Origin: Mucilaginibacter sp. KACC 22773 | GTDB lineage: Bacteria > Bacteroidota > Bacteroidia > Sphingobacteriales > Sphingobacteriaceae | Assembly (NCBI RefSeq): GCF_028736215.1 | Contig: NZ_CP117883.1 | Coordinates: 3,286,001 to 3,350,000, forward strand | Reading direction: 5' to 3' | Length of the DNA: 64,000 bases | In this document: piece by piece, positions 42,780 through 52,803 of the stretch | Layout of the letters: the number at the start of each line of letters is the position of its first letter | Numbering within the stretch: position 1 is the stretch's first letter | Notes under the pieces: generated by a model | The model's database searches: none | Told to the model about the DNA's origin: nothing | The model's input: the letters and a program-made list of their open reading frames with translations, nothing else | Position numbers and translations under genes: made by a program

Positions 42780-43394
42780 ATGTCGATAATAACCACCATA
42801 AAAACAAACCCAAGGTTAAAAAAATTAGTTCACTGGATGCTGATACCAACCGGCGAATCGAGGCCAAGGCGTTGGGTACGCTGGTTTATTACGCCATTTT
42901 ATTATCCGCGCGGCAAAGGGGCAGTGGTAAGGTACTATGCGCGGCTGGATGTTTTTCCATTTAACAAATTCTCGTTAGGCAGTAAAAGCATTATCGAAGA
43001 TTTTGCAACCATCAATAATGGTGTTGGTGATGTTATCATAGGCAACAATTGTGGCATCGGTATCAGTAATGTAATCATTGGCCCGGTTACCATGGGCAAT
43101 TATGTAATGCTGGCCCAAAACATTGTTATTTCGGGCTTAAACCACGGGTACGAAGATGTAACACTTCCTCCGCGGGCGCAAAAAGTAGTTACCAAACCAA
43201 TAATCATTCAGGATAATGTTTGGATTGGGGCCAATTGCGTGGTCACCGCGGGCGTAACTATTGGCAAGCACGCTATAATTGGCGCGGGCAGCATTGTCAC
43301 CAAAAATATACCCGATTATTCGGTAGTGGTAGGCAACCCGGCAAAAGTTATAAAAAGATACAATTTCACAACAAATTGTTGGGAAAAGGCGTAA
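42780..43394 (+). CDS. Left-handed beta-helix acyltransferase (hexapeptide repeat)
   Basis: 204 residues. Repeats of the [LIV]-G-x4 type are clear in IIGNNCGIGISNVIIGPVTM, IIIQDNVWIGANCVVTAGVT, IGKHAIIGAGSIVTKNIPDY and the closing VVVGNPAKVIKRY, as in maltose/galactoside O-acetyltransferases. The catalytic His is likely the one in ISGLNHGYED. It probably acetylates the growing polysaccharide or a sugar precursor. It starts 4 bp after the polymerase gene and ends 11 bp before the flippase gene. Confidence 0.87.
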   Translation: MSIITTIKTNPRLKKLVHWMLIPTGESRPRRWVRWFITPFYYPRGKGAVVRYYARLDVFPFNKFSLGSKSIIEDFATINNGVGDVIIGNNCGIGISNVIIGPVTMGNYVMLAQNIVISGLNHGYEDVTLPPRAQKVVTKPIIIQDNVWIGANCVVTAGVTIGKHAIIGAGSIVTKNIPDYSVVVGNPAKVIKRYNFTTNCWEKA

Positions 43395-43405
43395 CAAAAC
43401 AAAGC

Positions 43406-44743
43406 ATGCGGTTTATACAAAAGCTTATTAATAAGCATACACTTTCGTTAGCAAGCAACGCTATTATGCCTGTTTTGGGTATGGCCATACTGGGTTTAAT
43501 GGCACGCCATCTTTCGAAAGCCGACTTTGGCGATTACATATTTTTCCTGGTGGTATTTAACCTTGCCGATACGTTCAGGACCGGCTTTTTACAGACATCA
43601 CTTATAAAATACTATGCCGGCGCCAGCCCGCAAAGGGCAGCCAACATAGCAGGATCTGCATGGTATATCGGTTTAACAATAGTAGTCACTTTTGGGTTAG
43701 GTAATTTATTATTGTTTTTTATTCTTTCGTACACAGGCGCAAGCCCTAATATGTTCCTGATAACAAAATGGCTTGGCATCGTTTATCTATGCTCGCTTCC
43801 AACTACAATAACCACCTGGATATTACAAGCCGAACAACGTTTTGACAGGCTGTTTTTGGTGCAGTTAATTAACCAGGGCGGCTTTTTTCTTTTTATATTA
43901 TTGCTTATTTTATCTGGTTATATCAGTTTACAAAATTCAATTTATTGCTATTGCTTAAATAGTATTATCAGCAGCTTACTTGCAATTTTTACCGGCTGGT
44001 CAAAAATAAAAGCAATGGGTAGTAAAAGCTGGGCATCAATAAAAGAGATGGCACACTTTGGCAAATATAGTGTTGGCACATCAATCAGTTCCTATTTGTT
44101 GCGCAGTTCAGATACCATTATCATTAAAATGATGTTCCCGCCTCAATTACTGGCCGTATATTATATCCCGCAAAGGCTGATGGAAATATTTGAGATCCCC
44201 TTAAGGGCCTTTATCGCTACGGCATTGCCTGTTATGTCGGCCTCGGTACATCGCGACGACAAAAAGCATGTAGCCTATATTATGAAAAAATACGCAGGAA
44301 TGCTTACAATCGCCCTAATACCTGTAGCTATACTCTCCTTTTTACTGGCCGACCTTATTATCGGCCTATTATTTGGCAGCAGTTACCAGCACTCTGATGC
44401 CGGCAACATTTTCAGGATATTCATGTGTTTTGTTATGCTGCTTCCTATTGATAGATTTTTTGGGATAACATTGGATATTATCGGGAAACCGCAATTAAAC
44501 ATGATAAAAGTCTTTATCATGTTAACCATCAATGTATTTGCCGATTTTGCCGGGATATTCATTTTTCATAATTTATATGGCGTGGCCATAGCATCAATTT
44601 TTACTTTCTTTTCGGGGGCTATTTTTGGTTACTGGGCCCTTAAAAAGCATTTACAGTTTTCTGTTAAGGACATGTTTTATTTAGGATATCTTGAACTGAA
44701 CGAACTTATCAGTACATCGTATAAAAAAATCAGGAACAGGTAA
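43406..44743 (+). CDS. Wzx-type polysaccharide flippase
   Basis: 445 residues from ATG at 43406, 11 bp after the acyltransferase stop; the upstream open frame overlaps that gene and lacks sense. Twelve or more membrane segments; the N-terminal pattern SNAIMPVLGMAILGLMARHL then SKADFGDYIFFLVVFNLADT matches the PST/MATE-like exporters (oligosaccharide flippase family). It moves undecaprenyl-linked repeat units to the periplasmic face for polymerisation. It completes the Wzx/Wzy/Wzz set of the locus. Confidence 0.88.
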   Translation: MRFIQKLINKHTLSLASNAIMPVLGMAILGLMARHLSKADFGDYIFFLVVFNLADTFRTGFLQTSLIKYYAGASPQRAANIAGSAWYIGLTIVVTFGLGNLLLFFILSYTGASPNMFLITKWLGIVYLCSLPTTITTWILQAEQRFDRLFLVQLINQGGFFLFILLLILSGYISLQNSIYCYCLNSIISSLLAIFTGWSKIKAMGSKSWASIKEMAHFGKYSVGTSISSYLLRSSDTIIIKMMFPPQLLAVYYIPQRLMEIFEIPLRAFIATALPVMSASVHRDDKKHVAYIMKKYAGMLTIALIPVAILSFLLADLIIGLLFGSSYQHSDAGNIFRIFMCFVMLLPIDRFFGITLDIIGKPQLNMIKVFIMLTINVFADFAGIFIFHNLYGVAIASIFTFFSGAIFGYWALKKHLQFSVKDMFYLGYLELNELISTSYKKIRNR

Positions 44744-44757
44744 ACAGGCAATTTAGT

Positions 44758-45978
44758 ATGGAGCTTAGGAACCGTAATATCATCATATTTTCACAGATGC
44801 AGTTTGATGGCCGCCTGGAATCAACAAACTACACTTTGGCAAAGTACCTGGCTAAAAACAATAACGTATACTATGTAGACAGGCCCTTTACCTGGAGGGA
44901 TTATGTGAAGTATAAAGATACACCGGCTTTTAAAATCAGGAAGCCGCATTTCTTCTCCCCTTCCGATAGCATTATCCAAACAGAGATACCCAACCTTAAA
45001 ATAGTGATTTGCCCGCCGGTGCCATCTATTAATAGGCTGCCCGAAGGGAAAATATATCGCCTGGCCGTAAGAATGAATGAATTGATTGTTGCCTCACGAT
45101 TAAAAAAGGTAATAAAACAATTTAGCATCAACGATTACATTTACATCAACTCCTACAACTACACCTACCCCAACTTTCATGATTTAATAAAGCCATTACT
45201 TACGGTTTACCACTGCGTCGATCCGCTGATTGAGGTTTACCAAACCAGGCATGGTTTAATATCCGAAGACATTATTGTTAAAAACGTAGACCTGGTAATT
45301 TGCACCAGCAAAGAATTAACAAACAAAAAGCTTAAGTTAAATCATAACTCACATCTTATTCCAAACGCGGCAAACATTAACCATAGCCAAAAAGCGCTCG
45401 ACCCGGAGTTGCCTGTCGCAGCGGTTTTATCGGGTATTGGCAAACCAATAATAGGATACTTTGGCAATATTGAGCGCCGGGTTGATTATAATTTGCTTAA
45501 AGAATTATTAGACCAAAACCCGGACAAGAATTTCGCTTTTGTAGGTCCCGTGGATAGTAATTATGCCGATATGTCGGTATTTGAACGGCCCAACGCTTTT
45601 TTAACGGGAGCAGTGCCTTATGAGCAAATGCCCGCGGTTTTAAAAGGTTTTGATGTAGCTATTATTCCTTTCAAAAAAGATGAGGTAAGCAGTTCTATAT
45701 TCCCCTTAAAACTTTTTGAATACCTTGGCTCGGGCAAACCAACGGTATCATCTAACTTTAATACCGATTTAAAAGAATTTACAAAGGATACTGTTGCTTA
45801 TTGCAAAACTGCCGGAGAATTTACCATCGCCATAAACGAGGCTTTAAATGATACGCCTGAATTGCAGAAAAAAAGACTTGCAGTGGCCGCCGAAAACACA
45901 TGGGAACACAGGGTTGTTGAAATAGAGAAACTTTTGGCACTAAATTTAGAGCTTAAGCTTAAAGCGATAAATCAATAA
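44758..45978 (+). CDS. Glycosyltransferase, GT4-like (GT-B fold)
   Basis: 406 residues. The N-terminal Rossmann half begins NIIIFSQMQFDGRLESTNYT; the C-terminal half shows KPIIGYFGNIERRVDYNLLK, FVGPVD, VPYEQMPAVLKGFDVAIIPF and a nucleotide-sugar site FPLKLFEYLGSGKPTVSSN (the E-x7-E type region of GT4 enzymes). It resembles TuaH-type transferases. It adds one sugar of the repeat unit on the cytoplasmic face. Donor and linkage are unknown. It lies 14 bp after the flippase gene. Confidence 0.85.
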   Translation: MELRNRNIIIFSQMQFDGRLESTNYTLAKYLAKNNNVYYVDRPFTWRDYVKYKDTPAFKIRKPHFFSPSDSIIQTEIPNLKIVICPPVPSINRLPEGKIYRLAVRMNELIVASRLKKVIKQFSINDYIYINSYNYTYPNFHDLIKPLLTVYHCVDPLIEVYQTRHGLISEDIIVKNVDLVICTSKELTNKKLKLNHNSHLIPNAANINHSQKALDPELPVAAVLSGIGKPIIGYFGNIERRVDYNLLKELLDQNPDKNFAFVGPVDSNYADMSVFERPNAFLTGAVPYEQMPAVLKGFDVAIIPFKKDEVSSSIFPLKLFEYLGSGKPTVSSNFNTDLKEFTKDTVAYCKTAGEFTIAINEALNDTPELQKKRLAVAAENTWEHRVVEIEKLLALNLELKLKAINQ

Positions 45979-46030
45979 TAACGCAACTTTTTTATTAAAA
46001 TACAGTAAAAGTTATAAAACATAATAAACA

Positions 46031-47230
46031 ATGGAGATCATTAAGTTTGTTGCTTCGGTAATCATGTGGGCGGCTTTTATATACCTGGGGGTATATTGCC
46101 TGTACCTTTTTATCTTCTCGGTTTTAGGGAAACTGGTACCTATAAAATATCCTCCCGTTGCTACTTCATTAAGCAAATTTGTTATCTACATCTGCGCTTA
46201 CAAAGAAGATGAAATTTTATTAAATTCTGCAGCGAACGCCTTAACGCTTGATTACCCTACCGATAAATTCCATGTATGTGTCATAGCCGATTCGCTGAAG
46301 CCCGAAACTTTGGTAAAGCTAAGGCAGATGCCATTGCAGGTTGTTGAAGTGTTTTTTGAAAACAGCACCAAATCAAAAGCGCTGAACAAAGCCATTGAAA
46401 ATACGGTGCCCGGATTTGACGCGGCCATAGTTTACGATATCGACAACGTTGCAGCGCCCGACTTTTTGTACCAGATAAACAACTACCTGCAGGCAGGCGA
46501 AAAGGTGGTACAAGGCCACAGAATAGCCAAAAACAGCAATACCAAGGTAGCCGTGCTTGATGGTATAAGTGAAGAGATTAACAACCACATTTTCAGGAAG
46601 GCGCAACGGGTGTTTAACCTTTCGGCGGCTATTATTGGTTCGGGAATGGCGCTGGAATATAGCTTATTCAAGACAACCATGGGCCAGATTGACGCTGTTG
46701 GCGGCTTTGATAAAGAAATGGGCCTGATACTTACCCGCCAGAAAATTGGCGTTGCCTATGCCGAAAAAGCATATGTATATGATGAGAAGGTAAGCAACCC
46801 CGAAGTATTTAAAAAACAGCGTAAAAGATGGCTTTCGGCCCAGTTTAACCTGTTACGTAAATACGGCATGAGCGGCTTTAGTGAATTATTTTTGCGGGGC
46901 AACTTTGATTATTTTAACGAAATATACCAAATGTCGATACTACCGAGGGTGCTGATGCTGGGATTGATGCCTTTTATGTTATTCATTTCCTTATTCCTGT
47001 GGTGGTTAACGCCGGGTATAGGGCCGTCGTGGCAATTGTGGGCGCTTGCAACCCTATGCTGCTATGCCGGCATTCTGGCTGCCATACCAGGCCCCTACTT
47101 TAACATCCAATTACTGAAAGCCGCGCTTAAGCTGCCGCTGATATTTTTCACTATGTTGTTGTTGTTATTTAAGTTAAAGGGCGCCAACAAAAAATTTATA
47201 CATACCACACATGACCATACTGCCGCTTAG
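46031..47230 (+). CDS. Glycosyltransferase family 2, membrane-bound
   Basis: 399 residues. One N-terminal membrane helix precedes a GT-A domain with YICAYKEDEILLNSAANALT, the metal motif VYDIDN and the acceptor motif KKQRKRWLSAQF (Q-x-x-R-W). Three or four helices follow at the C-terminus. The layout matches processive or membrane-bound GT2 enzymes of the cellulose-synthase/IcaA kind, though it may add a single sugar here. It is in line with the rest of the operon, 52 bp after the GT4 gene. Confidence 0.84.
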   Translation: MEIIKFVASVIMWAAFIYLGVYCLYLFIFSVLGKLVPIKYPPVATSLSKFVIYICAYKEDEILLNSAANALTLDYPTDKFHVCVIADSLKPETLVKLRQMPLQVVEVFFENSTKSKALNKAIENTVPGFDAAIVYDIDNVAAPDFLYQINNYLQAGEKVVQGHRIAKNSNTKVAVLDGISEEINNHIFRKAQRVFNLSAAIIGSGMALEYSLFKTTMGQIDAVGGFDKEMGLILTRQKIGVAYAEKAYVYDEKVSNPEVFKKQRKRWLSAQFNLLRKYGMSGFSELFLRGNFDYFNEIYQMSILPRVLMLGLMPFMLFISLFLWWLTPGIGPSWQLWALATLCCYAGILAAIPGPYFNIQLLKAALKLPLIFFTMLLLLFKLKGANKKFIHTTHDHTAA

Positions 47231-47253
47231 TAGTAGGTACATTAACAGCATAG

Positions 47254-48177
47254 ATGAAAAAAGTATCTGTTGTAACCGTAAACTTTAACCAGCCGGCAGT
47301 TACCGAAGAGTTACTGTCATCCATAAAAAAAACGAATACCTACGCCAGTCTGGAGATAATTGTGGTTGACAATGCCAGCAAAATAAACCCGGTGCCCGGG
47401 TGGCTCGTAACGTACCCCGATATCAAATCTATCCGGTCGGATGCCAACCTTGGCTTTGCTGGTGGTAATAACCTGGGCATTAAAAATGCCACGGGCGATT
47501 ACATCTTTCTGGTAAACAACGATACCGAATTTACCCCCGGCCTGCTAAATGCCCTGGTAGATACTTTGGAAACACATGATGAGGTAGGTATCGTTTCGCC
47601 CATGATAAAGTATTATAGCGATAGTGGGGTAATTCAATATGCCGGCTATACTCCCATGGATTATTACACATGCCGCAATAGTTGTATAGGGTTAAGGGAA
47701 AAAGACCAGGGCCAGTTTAATCATATTATAGGGCCAACTGCCTACTGCCATGGTGCGGCCATGATGATTAAAAAAGAGGCTATTGACAAAGCCGGACTTA
47801 TGGCCGAAAACTTTTTCCTGTATTACGAAGAAGTAGACTGGTGCGAGATGATAAAAAGAGCCGGCTACGAAGCCTGGGTAAACACGGATGCGTTGATTTA
47901 TCATAAAGAATCGATATCCGTGGGCAAAAAAAGTAAGCTCAAGGAATATTTCATGAACCGCAATCGCATTTTGTTTACGCGGCGTAATGCTCCTGCTCAC
48001 AAAAAAATATTTTTTTTTATTTATTTCCTGTTGCTGGTGGTGCCGCGCAACGTATTAGCTTATATAAAAAACAAAAATTACGCTTTTATACCCATGCTTT
48101 TTAAAGCAGTGTGGTGGAACCTTACCCATTCAAAAAACAGCAGCAACTTAGGTTATCCTATAAATACTATAGCATGA
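47254..48177 (+). CDS. Glycosyltransferase family 2, rhamnosyltransferase-like
   Basis: 307 residues. VSVVTVNFNQPAVTEELLSS, IIVVDNASKINP, SIRSDANLGFAGGNNLGIKN and FLVNNDTEFTPG (the DxD-type motif as NND) are typical of WbbL-like GT2 enzymes that transfer rhamnose or related sugars. The EVDWCEMIKRAGYEAWVNTD region holds the catalytic base Asp. It ends with a membrane-associated helix. Its stop overlaps the next start as ATGA, which suggests translational coupling. Confidence 0.87.
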   Translation: MKKVSVVTVNFNQPAVTEELLSSIKKTNTYASLEIIVVDNASKINPVPGWLVTYPDIKSIRSDANLGFAGGNNLGIKNATGDYIFLVNNDTEFTPGLLNALVDTLETHDEVGIVSPMIKYYSDSGVIQYAGYTPMDYYTCRNSCIGLREKDQGQFNHIIGPTAYCHGAAMMIKKEAIDKAGLMAENFFLYYEEVDWCEMIKRAGYEAWVNTDALIYHKESISVGKKSKLKEYFMNRNRILFTRRNAPAHKKIFFFIYFLLLVVPRNVLAYIKNKNYAFIPMLFKAVWWNLTHSKNSSNLGYPINTIA

Positions 48178-49349
48178 AAATAATTTTACTGTTAAGCCTC
48201 ATTATTGTATTTTACACATTTGCAGGATACGGCATCCTTTTATACTTTATCATTAAACTGAAAAGAATAGTGAGAGGGCCTAAAAAGCCGGTAGCCGAAA
48301 ACCTGGACGCACTCCCTACCTGTACCCTGGTTGTGGCGGCGTATAATGAGGAGTTTTTTATAAAAGAAAAAATTGCTAATAGCTTGCTGCTTAACTACCC
48401 GGCAGGCAAACTAAAAATTATTTTTATAACCGATGGCTCATCTGATAGCACGCCCGACATTATTGGCGGGTATCCCCAGATCCGGCTTTTGCATCAGCCG
48501 CAGCGCGCCGGCAAAATAGCTGCCGTTCACCGCGCAATGGAGTTTGTAGATACCGAGGCTGTAGTTTTTACCGATGCCAATACCTTTTTGAACAAAGATG
48601 CGCTGATAAAGATTTGCAGGCATTACACCGACCCAACCGTTGGCGCGGTGGCCGGCGAAAAACGTGTACATATTGATGAAAATGCCGATGCAAGCGCCGC
48701 CGGTGAAGGGTTTTACTGGAAATATGAGTCGGCACTTAAAAAGTGGGATTCTGAATTATATTCGGTTGTTGGCGCGGCAGGCGAACTGTTCAGCGTAAGG
48801 CGGTCACTTTATTTACCGGTACCGGCCGATACGGTATTGGATGATTTTATGATTTCAATGCTAATTGCCGAAAAAGGCTACCGCATTGTTTATGAGCCCG
48901 AAGCCTATGCCACCGAAACTGCATCCGCAAATGTATCTGAAGAATTAAAACGGAAAATCCGCATAGCTGCCGGAGGTATCCAATCCATATTGCGGTTAAA
49001 AAGCTTATTTAATCCTTTCCCTTACCCAATACTGTCGTTCCAGTACATCAGTCACCGGGTATTGCGGTGGACGGTTACCCCCTTATTGCTCATCCTGTCT
49101 TTTATTTTAAATGTGGTACTTGCTTGTGAACCCGGCGCAACCGGATGGCAGTTACTGCTGTTTGCCCAGGTGCTATTTTACATGTTGGCATTTTTAGGTT
49201 ATATTATGGAGAAAAAGCAGCTGCGCATAAAGGTATTGTTTATCCCCTATTATTTTTGTGTGATGAACTACGCTGTATTAGCCGGCATCATCAGGTATTT
49301 TACAACCACACAAAGTGCTGTTTGGGAAAAAGCCCAACGTCGCCAATAA
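48174..49349 (+). CDS. Glycosyltransferase family 2, membrane-bound
   Basis: 391 residues from ATG at 48174, overlapping the preceding stop by 4 bp; a longer frame upstream lies inside the previous gene. An N-terminal helix (IILLLSLIIVFYTFAGYGIL) is followed by the GT-A domain with TCTLVVAAYNEEFFIKEKIA, VVFTDANTFLN, VVGAAGELFSVRRSL and the pattern VLDDFMISMLIAEKGY. The acceptor motif is KRKIRIAAGG rather than QxxRW. Three C-terminal helices anchor it. It is the last gene of the operon. Confidence 0.83.
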   Translation: MKIILLLSLIIVFYTFAGYGILLYFIIKLKRIVRGPKKPVAENLDALPTCTLVVAAYNEEFFIKEKIANSLLLNYPAGKLKIIFITDGSSDSTPDIIGGYPQIRLLHQPQRAGKIAAVHRAMEFVDTEAVVFTDANTFLNKDALIKICRHYTDPTVGAVAGEKRVHIDENADASAAGEGFYWKYESALKKWDSELYSVVGAAGELFSVRRSLYLPVPADTVLDDFMISMLIAEKGYRIVYEPEAYATETASANVSEELKRKIRIAAGGIQSILRLKSLFNPFPYPILSFQYISHRVLRWTVTPLLLILSFILNVVLACEPGATGWQLLLFAQVLFYMLAFLGYIMEKKQLRIKVLFIPYYFCVMNYAVLAGIIRYFTTTQSAVWEKAQRRQ

Positions 49350-49507
49350 CAATTATTGATGATGTTTTAATAAGCCCGCAGCACCGAAATTGATTAAAAA
49401 AAAACGGAGAAGCCTTGTTTGCAAAAAACTGCATAAAAATTGTATTTTTCTGAAATAAACTTGTCAAAAAATGTATGATTTGTGCATTTACTATTACTTT
49501 TTTAAAG

Positions 49508-50233
49508 CTATTTACTTTTAAACAGCCCGTATTTTAGTATACAGTATATAGCTCTCACGCCATCCTTCCACCCTATTTTCTTTCCTTCTTCATAGGTGCG
49601 TCCATAGTAAGAAATCCCCACTTCATAAATCCGGATTTTAGGCACCCTGGATATTTTGATGGTAACCTCGGGCTCAAACCCAAAGCGTTTTTCGGTAAGG
49701 GGGATGGCCTGTATCAGCCTGGTATCAAACAGTTTATAACAGGTTTCCATATCCGTAAGGTTAAGGTTACTAAACATGTTTGATGCAAAGGTTAGCCACC
49801 TGTTGCCTATGGTATGCCAAAAAAACAAAATACGGTGCGGATTGCTCCCCATAAACCTGGATCCGTAAACAACATCTGCAAAACCGTTGATTACTGGTTT
49901 CAGTAAATCGTTATATTCAGCCGGATCGTACTCTAAATCAGCATCTTGTATTATAAGATATTCACCCGTTGCTTTTGAGATACCGGTGTGCAGGGCGGCC
50001 CCCTTGCCCTTATTTACATCGTGTTTAAAGTACTGGATATTTACATCCGTGTTGGATTGTTGGTAGGAACTAATGGCAAGTTCCGTGTGGTCTGTTGAAC
50101 AGTCGTTTACAATAATAATTTCTTTTTGGATATCATTAGTCAGGTTAACCGCTTTAATTTTATTCAAAATTAAATGTATGGTGTTACCTTCGTTATAAGC
50201 CGGGATAATAATTGAAAGTTTTTGTATGCCCAT
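49508..50233 (-). CDS. Glycosyltransferase family 2, dolichol-phosphate mannosyltransferase-like
   Basis: 241 residues. LSIIIPAYNEGNTIHLILNK, IIIVNDCSTDHTE, NKGKGAALHTGISKATGEYL and IIQDADLEYDP (DxD) match DPM1-type enzymes; GSNPHRILFFWHTIGNRWLT and METCYKLFDTRLI are also typical. It makes a polyprenyl-phosphate sugar used as donor on the periplasmic side. There are no C-terminal membrane helices. It is the only minus-strand gene at this end of the locus and is divergent from pbpC (82-bp gap), so it may be a separate function. Confidence 0.87.
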   Translation of the reverse strand: MGIQKLSIIIPAYNEGNTIHLILNKIKAVNLTNDIQKEIIIVNDCSTDHTELAISSYQQSNTDVNIQYFKHDVNKGKGAALHTGISKATGEYLIIQDADLEYDPAEYNDLLKPVINGFADVVYGSRFMGSNPHRILFFWHTIGNRWLTFASNMFSNLNLTDMETCYKLFDTRLIQAIPLTEKRFGFEPEVTIKISRVPKIRIYEVGISYYGRTYEEGKKIGWKDGVRAIYCILKYGLFKSK

Positions 50234-50315
50234 TATCGTTGTTTATCAAAAAATCCGGTTTCGGATATGGTAGTGATATAAAGCTTAGTTATATCTTTAT
50301 TGAAAATATTATTTA

Positions 50316-52706
50316 ATGCAACCTGTATTAAAACGGATAAAAATCTACTTAAAAAAACCAAAAGTAATATTTCTGCTTGTATTCCTGTTCGTTTTAACCG
50401 TGTTGTTTTGGTTTTGTTTGCCAAAACCTCTATTTAAAAACCCTACTTCGTACGTAATTGACGATAATCAAGGTCAATTACTCGGTGCATCTATAGCAAA
50501 AGACGGCCAATGGCGTTTTCCCTATAATGATAGCGTACCAGAAAAATTCAAACAATGTATCATTGCTTTTGAGGATAAACGTTTTGAAAACCACCCTGGC
50601 TTTGATATTCTTGCTTTTGGGCGCGCTATCAAACAAAATCTGAGCTCAAAAAAAATAACCAGCGGCGGCAGTACCCTTACTATGCAGGTAATAAGGCTGG
50701 CTACCAAACACAAGCGCAACATCTGGAATAAGTTACTGGAAATTTTTATGGCGCTCCGGCTCGAACTCACCTACAGCAAAAAGGAAATATTAGCCCTTTA
50801 TACCAGCAATGCGCCATTTGGCACCAATGTTATTGGCCTGGATGCTGCCTCCTGGCGCTATTTCGGTCGCAGCCCTGATAAACTTTCCTGGGGCGAAATG
50901 GCAGCAATGGCGGTATTACCCAATGCGCCGTCATTAGTACATCCCGGCAGGAACAGACAAACATTGCTGAACAAACGAAATAGGTTGCTTAACAGATTAT
51001 ATAAGCAGGGTGTTATTGACAGTATAACGGCCGAATTGGCAAAACTGGAACCCGTTCCTGAAAGGCCCATGCCGCTGCCATCCCTTGCCCCTCATTTATT
51101 ACAACGTTTTAAAAACGATTATGATGCCAAGCCGGTGGGCGATACCCGTATTCGTACAAGTATTCGTTCGGGGCTACAGCAACAAGTCAACGATATTTTG
51201 GAGCAACATCACCAGGTTTTAAAAGCAAACGACATTAACAATATAGCCGCTATTGTGCTGGATGTTGAAACCGGCGAAACACTGGCTTATGCCGGTAATA
51301 TTACCCATCATGAAGACCCACAAATGGAAAGCGATGTAGATGTGATTGATGCCCTGCGCAGCCCCGGAAGTACGCTAAAACCACTATTGTATGCTTCCGC
51401 AATACATAATGGGTTGATATTGCCTAACAGTTTACTGCCAGACGTACCAACATTAATAGCCGGCTACCAACCGGAAAATTTCGACATGGGGTATGATGGC
51501 GCTGTACCTGCCTCCAAGGCTTTGGCAAGATCACTGAACATACCAGCCGTAAAACTACTGCAGCAGTATAAATTCGAGAAATTCTATGACTTTTTGCACA
51601 AAATTGGCATCACCACCCTATCCAAACCGGCAAATCATTATGGATTATCGCTGATATTGGGCGGCGGCGAAAATACGCTTTGGGAACTTACAGGCGCTTA
51701 TGCGGATATGGCCAGGGTGCTTAATCACTATGATAAATACAATGGTAGTTACGATCCTGAGGATTTTCATAACCCGGTTTATAATAAACAGGATATTAAG
51801 AAATCTGATCTGGAAAAATCGGGCCTGCTTGATGCGGCTTCTATCTATAGTACTTTCCAAGCCATGGAAGAAGTGATGAGGCCGGGCGAAGAGATGCTAT
51901 GGCAGCAATTCAGTTCCAGCCAGCGTGTAGCCTGGAAAACGGGAACAAGCTTTGGCTTTCGGGATGGTTGGGCCATTGGTGTTACACCAAGGTACGTGGT
52001 AGGTGTTTGGGTTGGTAATACCGATGGCGAAGGCAGGCCGGGTTTAACCGGTATTAACGCCGCTGCCCCTGCCCTGTTCGAGATTTTTAGATTACTGCCT
52101 GCATCAAAAGACTGGTTTGCAATGCCAACCGGCGAAATGGTAAAAATTGACGTTTGCAGGCAAAGCGGCTATCGTGCCGGGCAATACTGCCAGGATATTG
52201 ACCAGGTGCTGGTTCCTAAAACCGGCTTAAGGGCACCTGTTTGCCCTTATCACCAGCTTATTCATCTGTCTGCCGATGGGCAATACCAGGTAAATGGTAA
52301 TTGCGAACCACCAGATCAAATGCTTAACAAAAAATGGTTTGTGCTGCCACCGTCTATGGAGTATTATTATAAATCCCGCAATTATCAATACCATGTACTT
52401 CCACCCTTCCGGGCAGACTGCGCCCAGACAGAGAATGGAAATACGATGGAGATAATTTACCCCAAGGATGGCGCAAAAATATACATCCCCCTTGAAGCCG
52501 ATGGTACACGCGGACGGATGATTTGTAACGCAGCACATCGCCTGCCGGGCATGAAAATATTTTGGCACCTGGATGATCAGTATATGGGTACTACCAAAGA
52601 TTTCCACCAGATGGCTTTAAATCCGCCGCCAGGCAAGCACATCCTTACTCTGGTTGATGGCAATGGTAATACCGTTAATATTAGATTTGAAATATTGAGT
52701 AAGTGA
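50316..52706 (+). CDS. pbpC: Penicillin-binding protein 1C (bifunctional peptidoglycan synthase)
   Basis: 796 residues. One N-terminal membrane helix; GT51 transglycosylase domain with CIIAFEDKRFENHPGFD (catalytic Glu86) and SGGSTLTMQVIRLATK; transpeptidase domain with the acyl Ser352 in SPGSTLKP and the KTG motif in WKTGTSFGFRDGWAIG; and the C-terminal BiPBP_C domain of PBP1C (YPKDGAKIYIPLEADGTRGR). It polymerises and cross-links peptidoglycan. The alpha-2-macroglobulin gene that usually neighbours pbpC is not in this window. The TGA stop is also the first bases of a 14-copy heptamer array. Confidence 0.93.
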   Translation: MQPVLKRIKIYLKKPKVIFLLVFLFVLTVLFWFCLPKPLFKNPTSYVIDDNQGQLLGASIAKDGQWRFPYNDSVPEKFKQCIIAFEDKRFENHPGFDILAFGRAIKQNLSSKKITSGGSTLTMQVIRLATKHKRNIWNKLLEIFMALRLELTYSKKEILALYTSNAPFGTNVIGLDAASWRYFGRSPDKLSWGEMAAMAVLPNAPSLVHPGRNRQTLLNKRNRLLNRLYKQGVIDSITAELAKLEPVPERPMPLPSLAPHLLQRFKNDYDAKPVGDTRIRTSIRSGLQQQVNDILEQHHQVLKANDINNIAAIVLDVETGETLAYAGNITHHEDPQMESDVDVIDALRSPGSTLKPLLYASAIHNGLILPNSLLPDVPTLIAGYQPENFDMGYDGAVPASKALARSLNIPAVKLLQQYKFEKFYDFLHKIGITTLSKPANHYGLSLILGGGENTLWELTGAYADMARVLNHYDKYNGSYDPEDFHNPVYNKQDIKKSDLEKSGLLDAASIYSTFQAMEEVMRPGEEMLWQQFSSSQRVAWKTGTSFGFRDGWAIGVTPRYVVGVWVGNTDGEGRPGLTGINAAAPALFEIFRLLPASKDWFAMPTGEMVKIDVCRQSGYRAGQYCQDIDQVLVPKTGLRAPVCPYHQLIHLSADGQYQVNGNCEPPDQMLNKKWFVLPPSMEYYYKSRNYQYHVLPPFRADCAQTENGNTMEIIYPKDGAKIYIPLEADGTRGRMICNAAHRLPGMKIFWHLDDQYMGTTKDFHQMALNPPPGKHILTLVDGNGNTVNIRFEILSK

Positions 52707-52803
52707 GTGGTGAGTGGTGAGTGGTGAGTGGTGAGTGGTGAGTGGTGAGTGGTGAGTGGTGAGTGGTGAGTGGTGAGTGGTGAGTGGTGAGTGGTGAGTG
52801 GTG
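52706..52803. repeat. Heptamer tandem array (AGTGGTG)14
   Basis: Fourteen perfect AGTGGTG units, 98 bp, start at the last base of the pbpC stop codon. The same word, four copies, covers the start of the D-threonine-aldolase-like gene at 7236. The array separates pbpC from the exonuclease gene (52960). Confidence 0.97.

Noticed and set aside
43220..43405. Upstream extension of the flippase frame
   Set aside because: It lies inside the acyltransferase gene in another frame; the real start is at 43406. The same reasoning moved the starts of the sugar transferase, the ABC ATPase and the last GT2.
36741..50233. Phage or defence island
   Set aside because: All recognisable genes belong to polysaccharide synthesis; no integrase, nuclease or phage structural gene is present.
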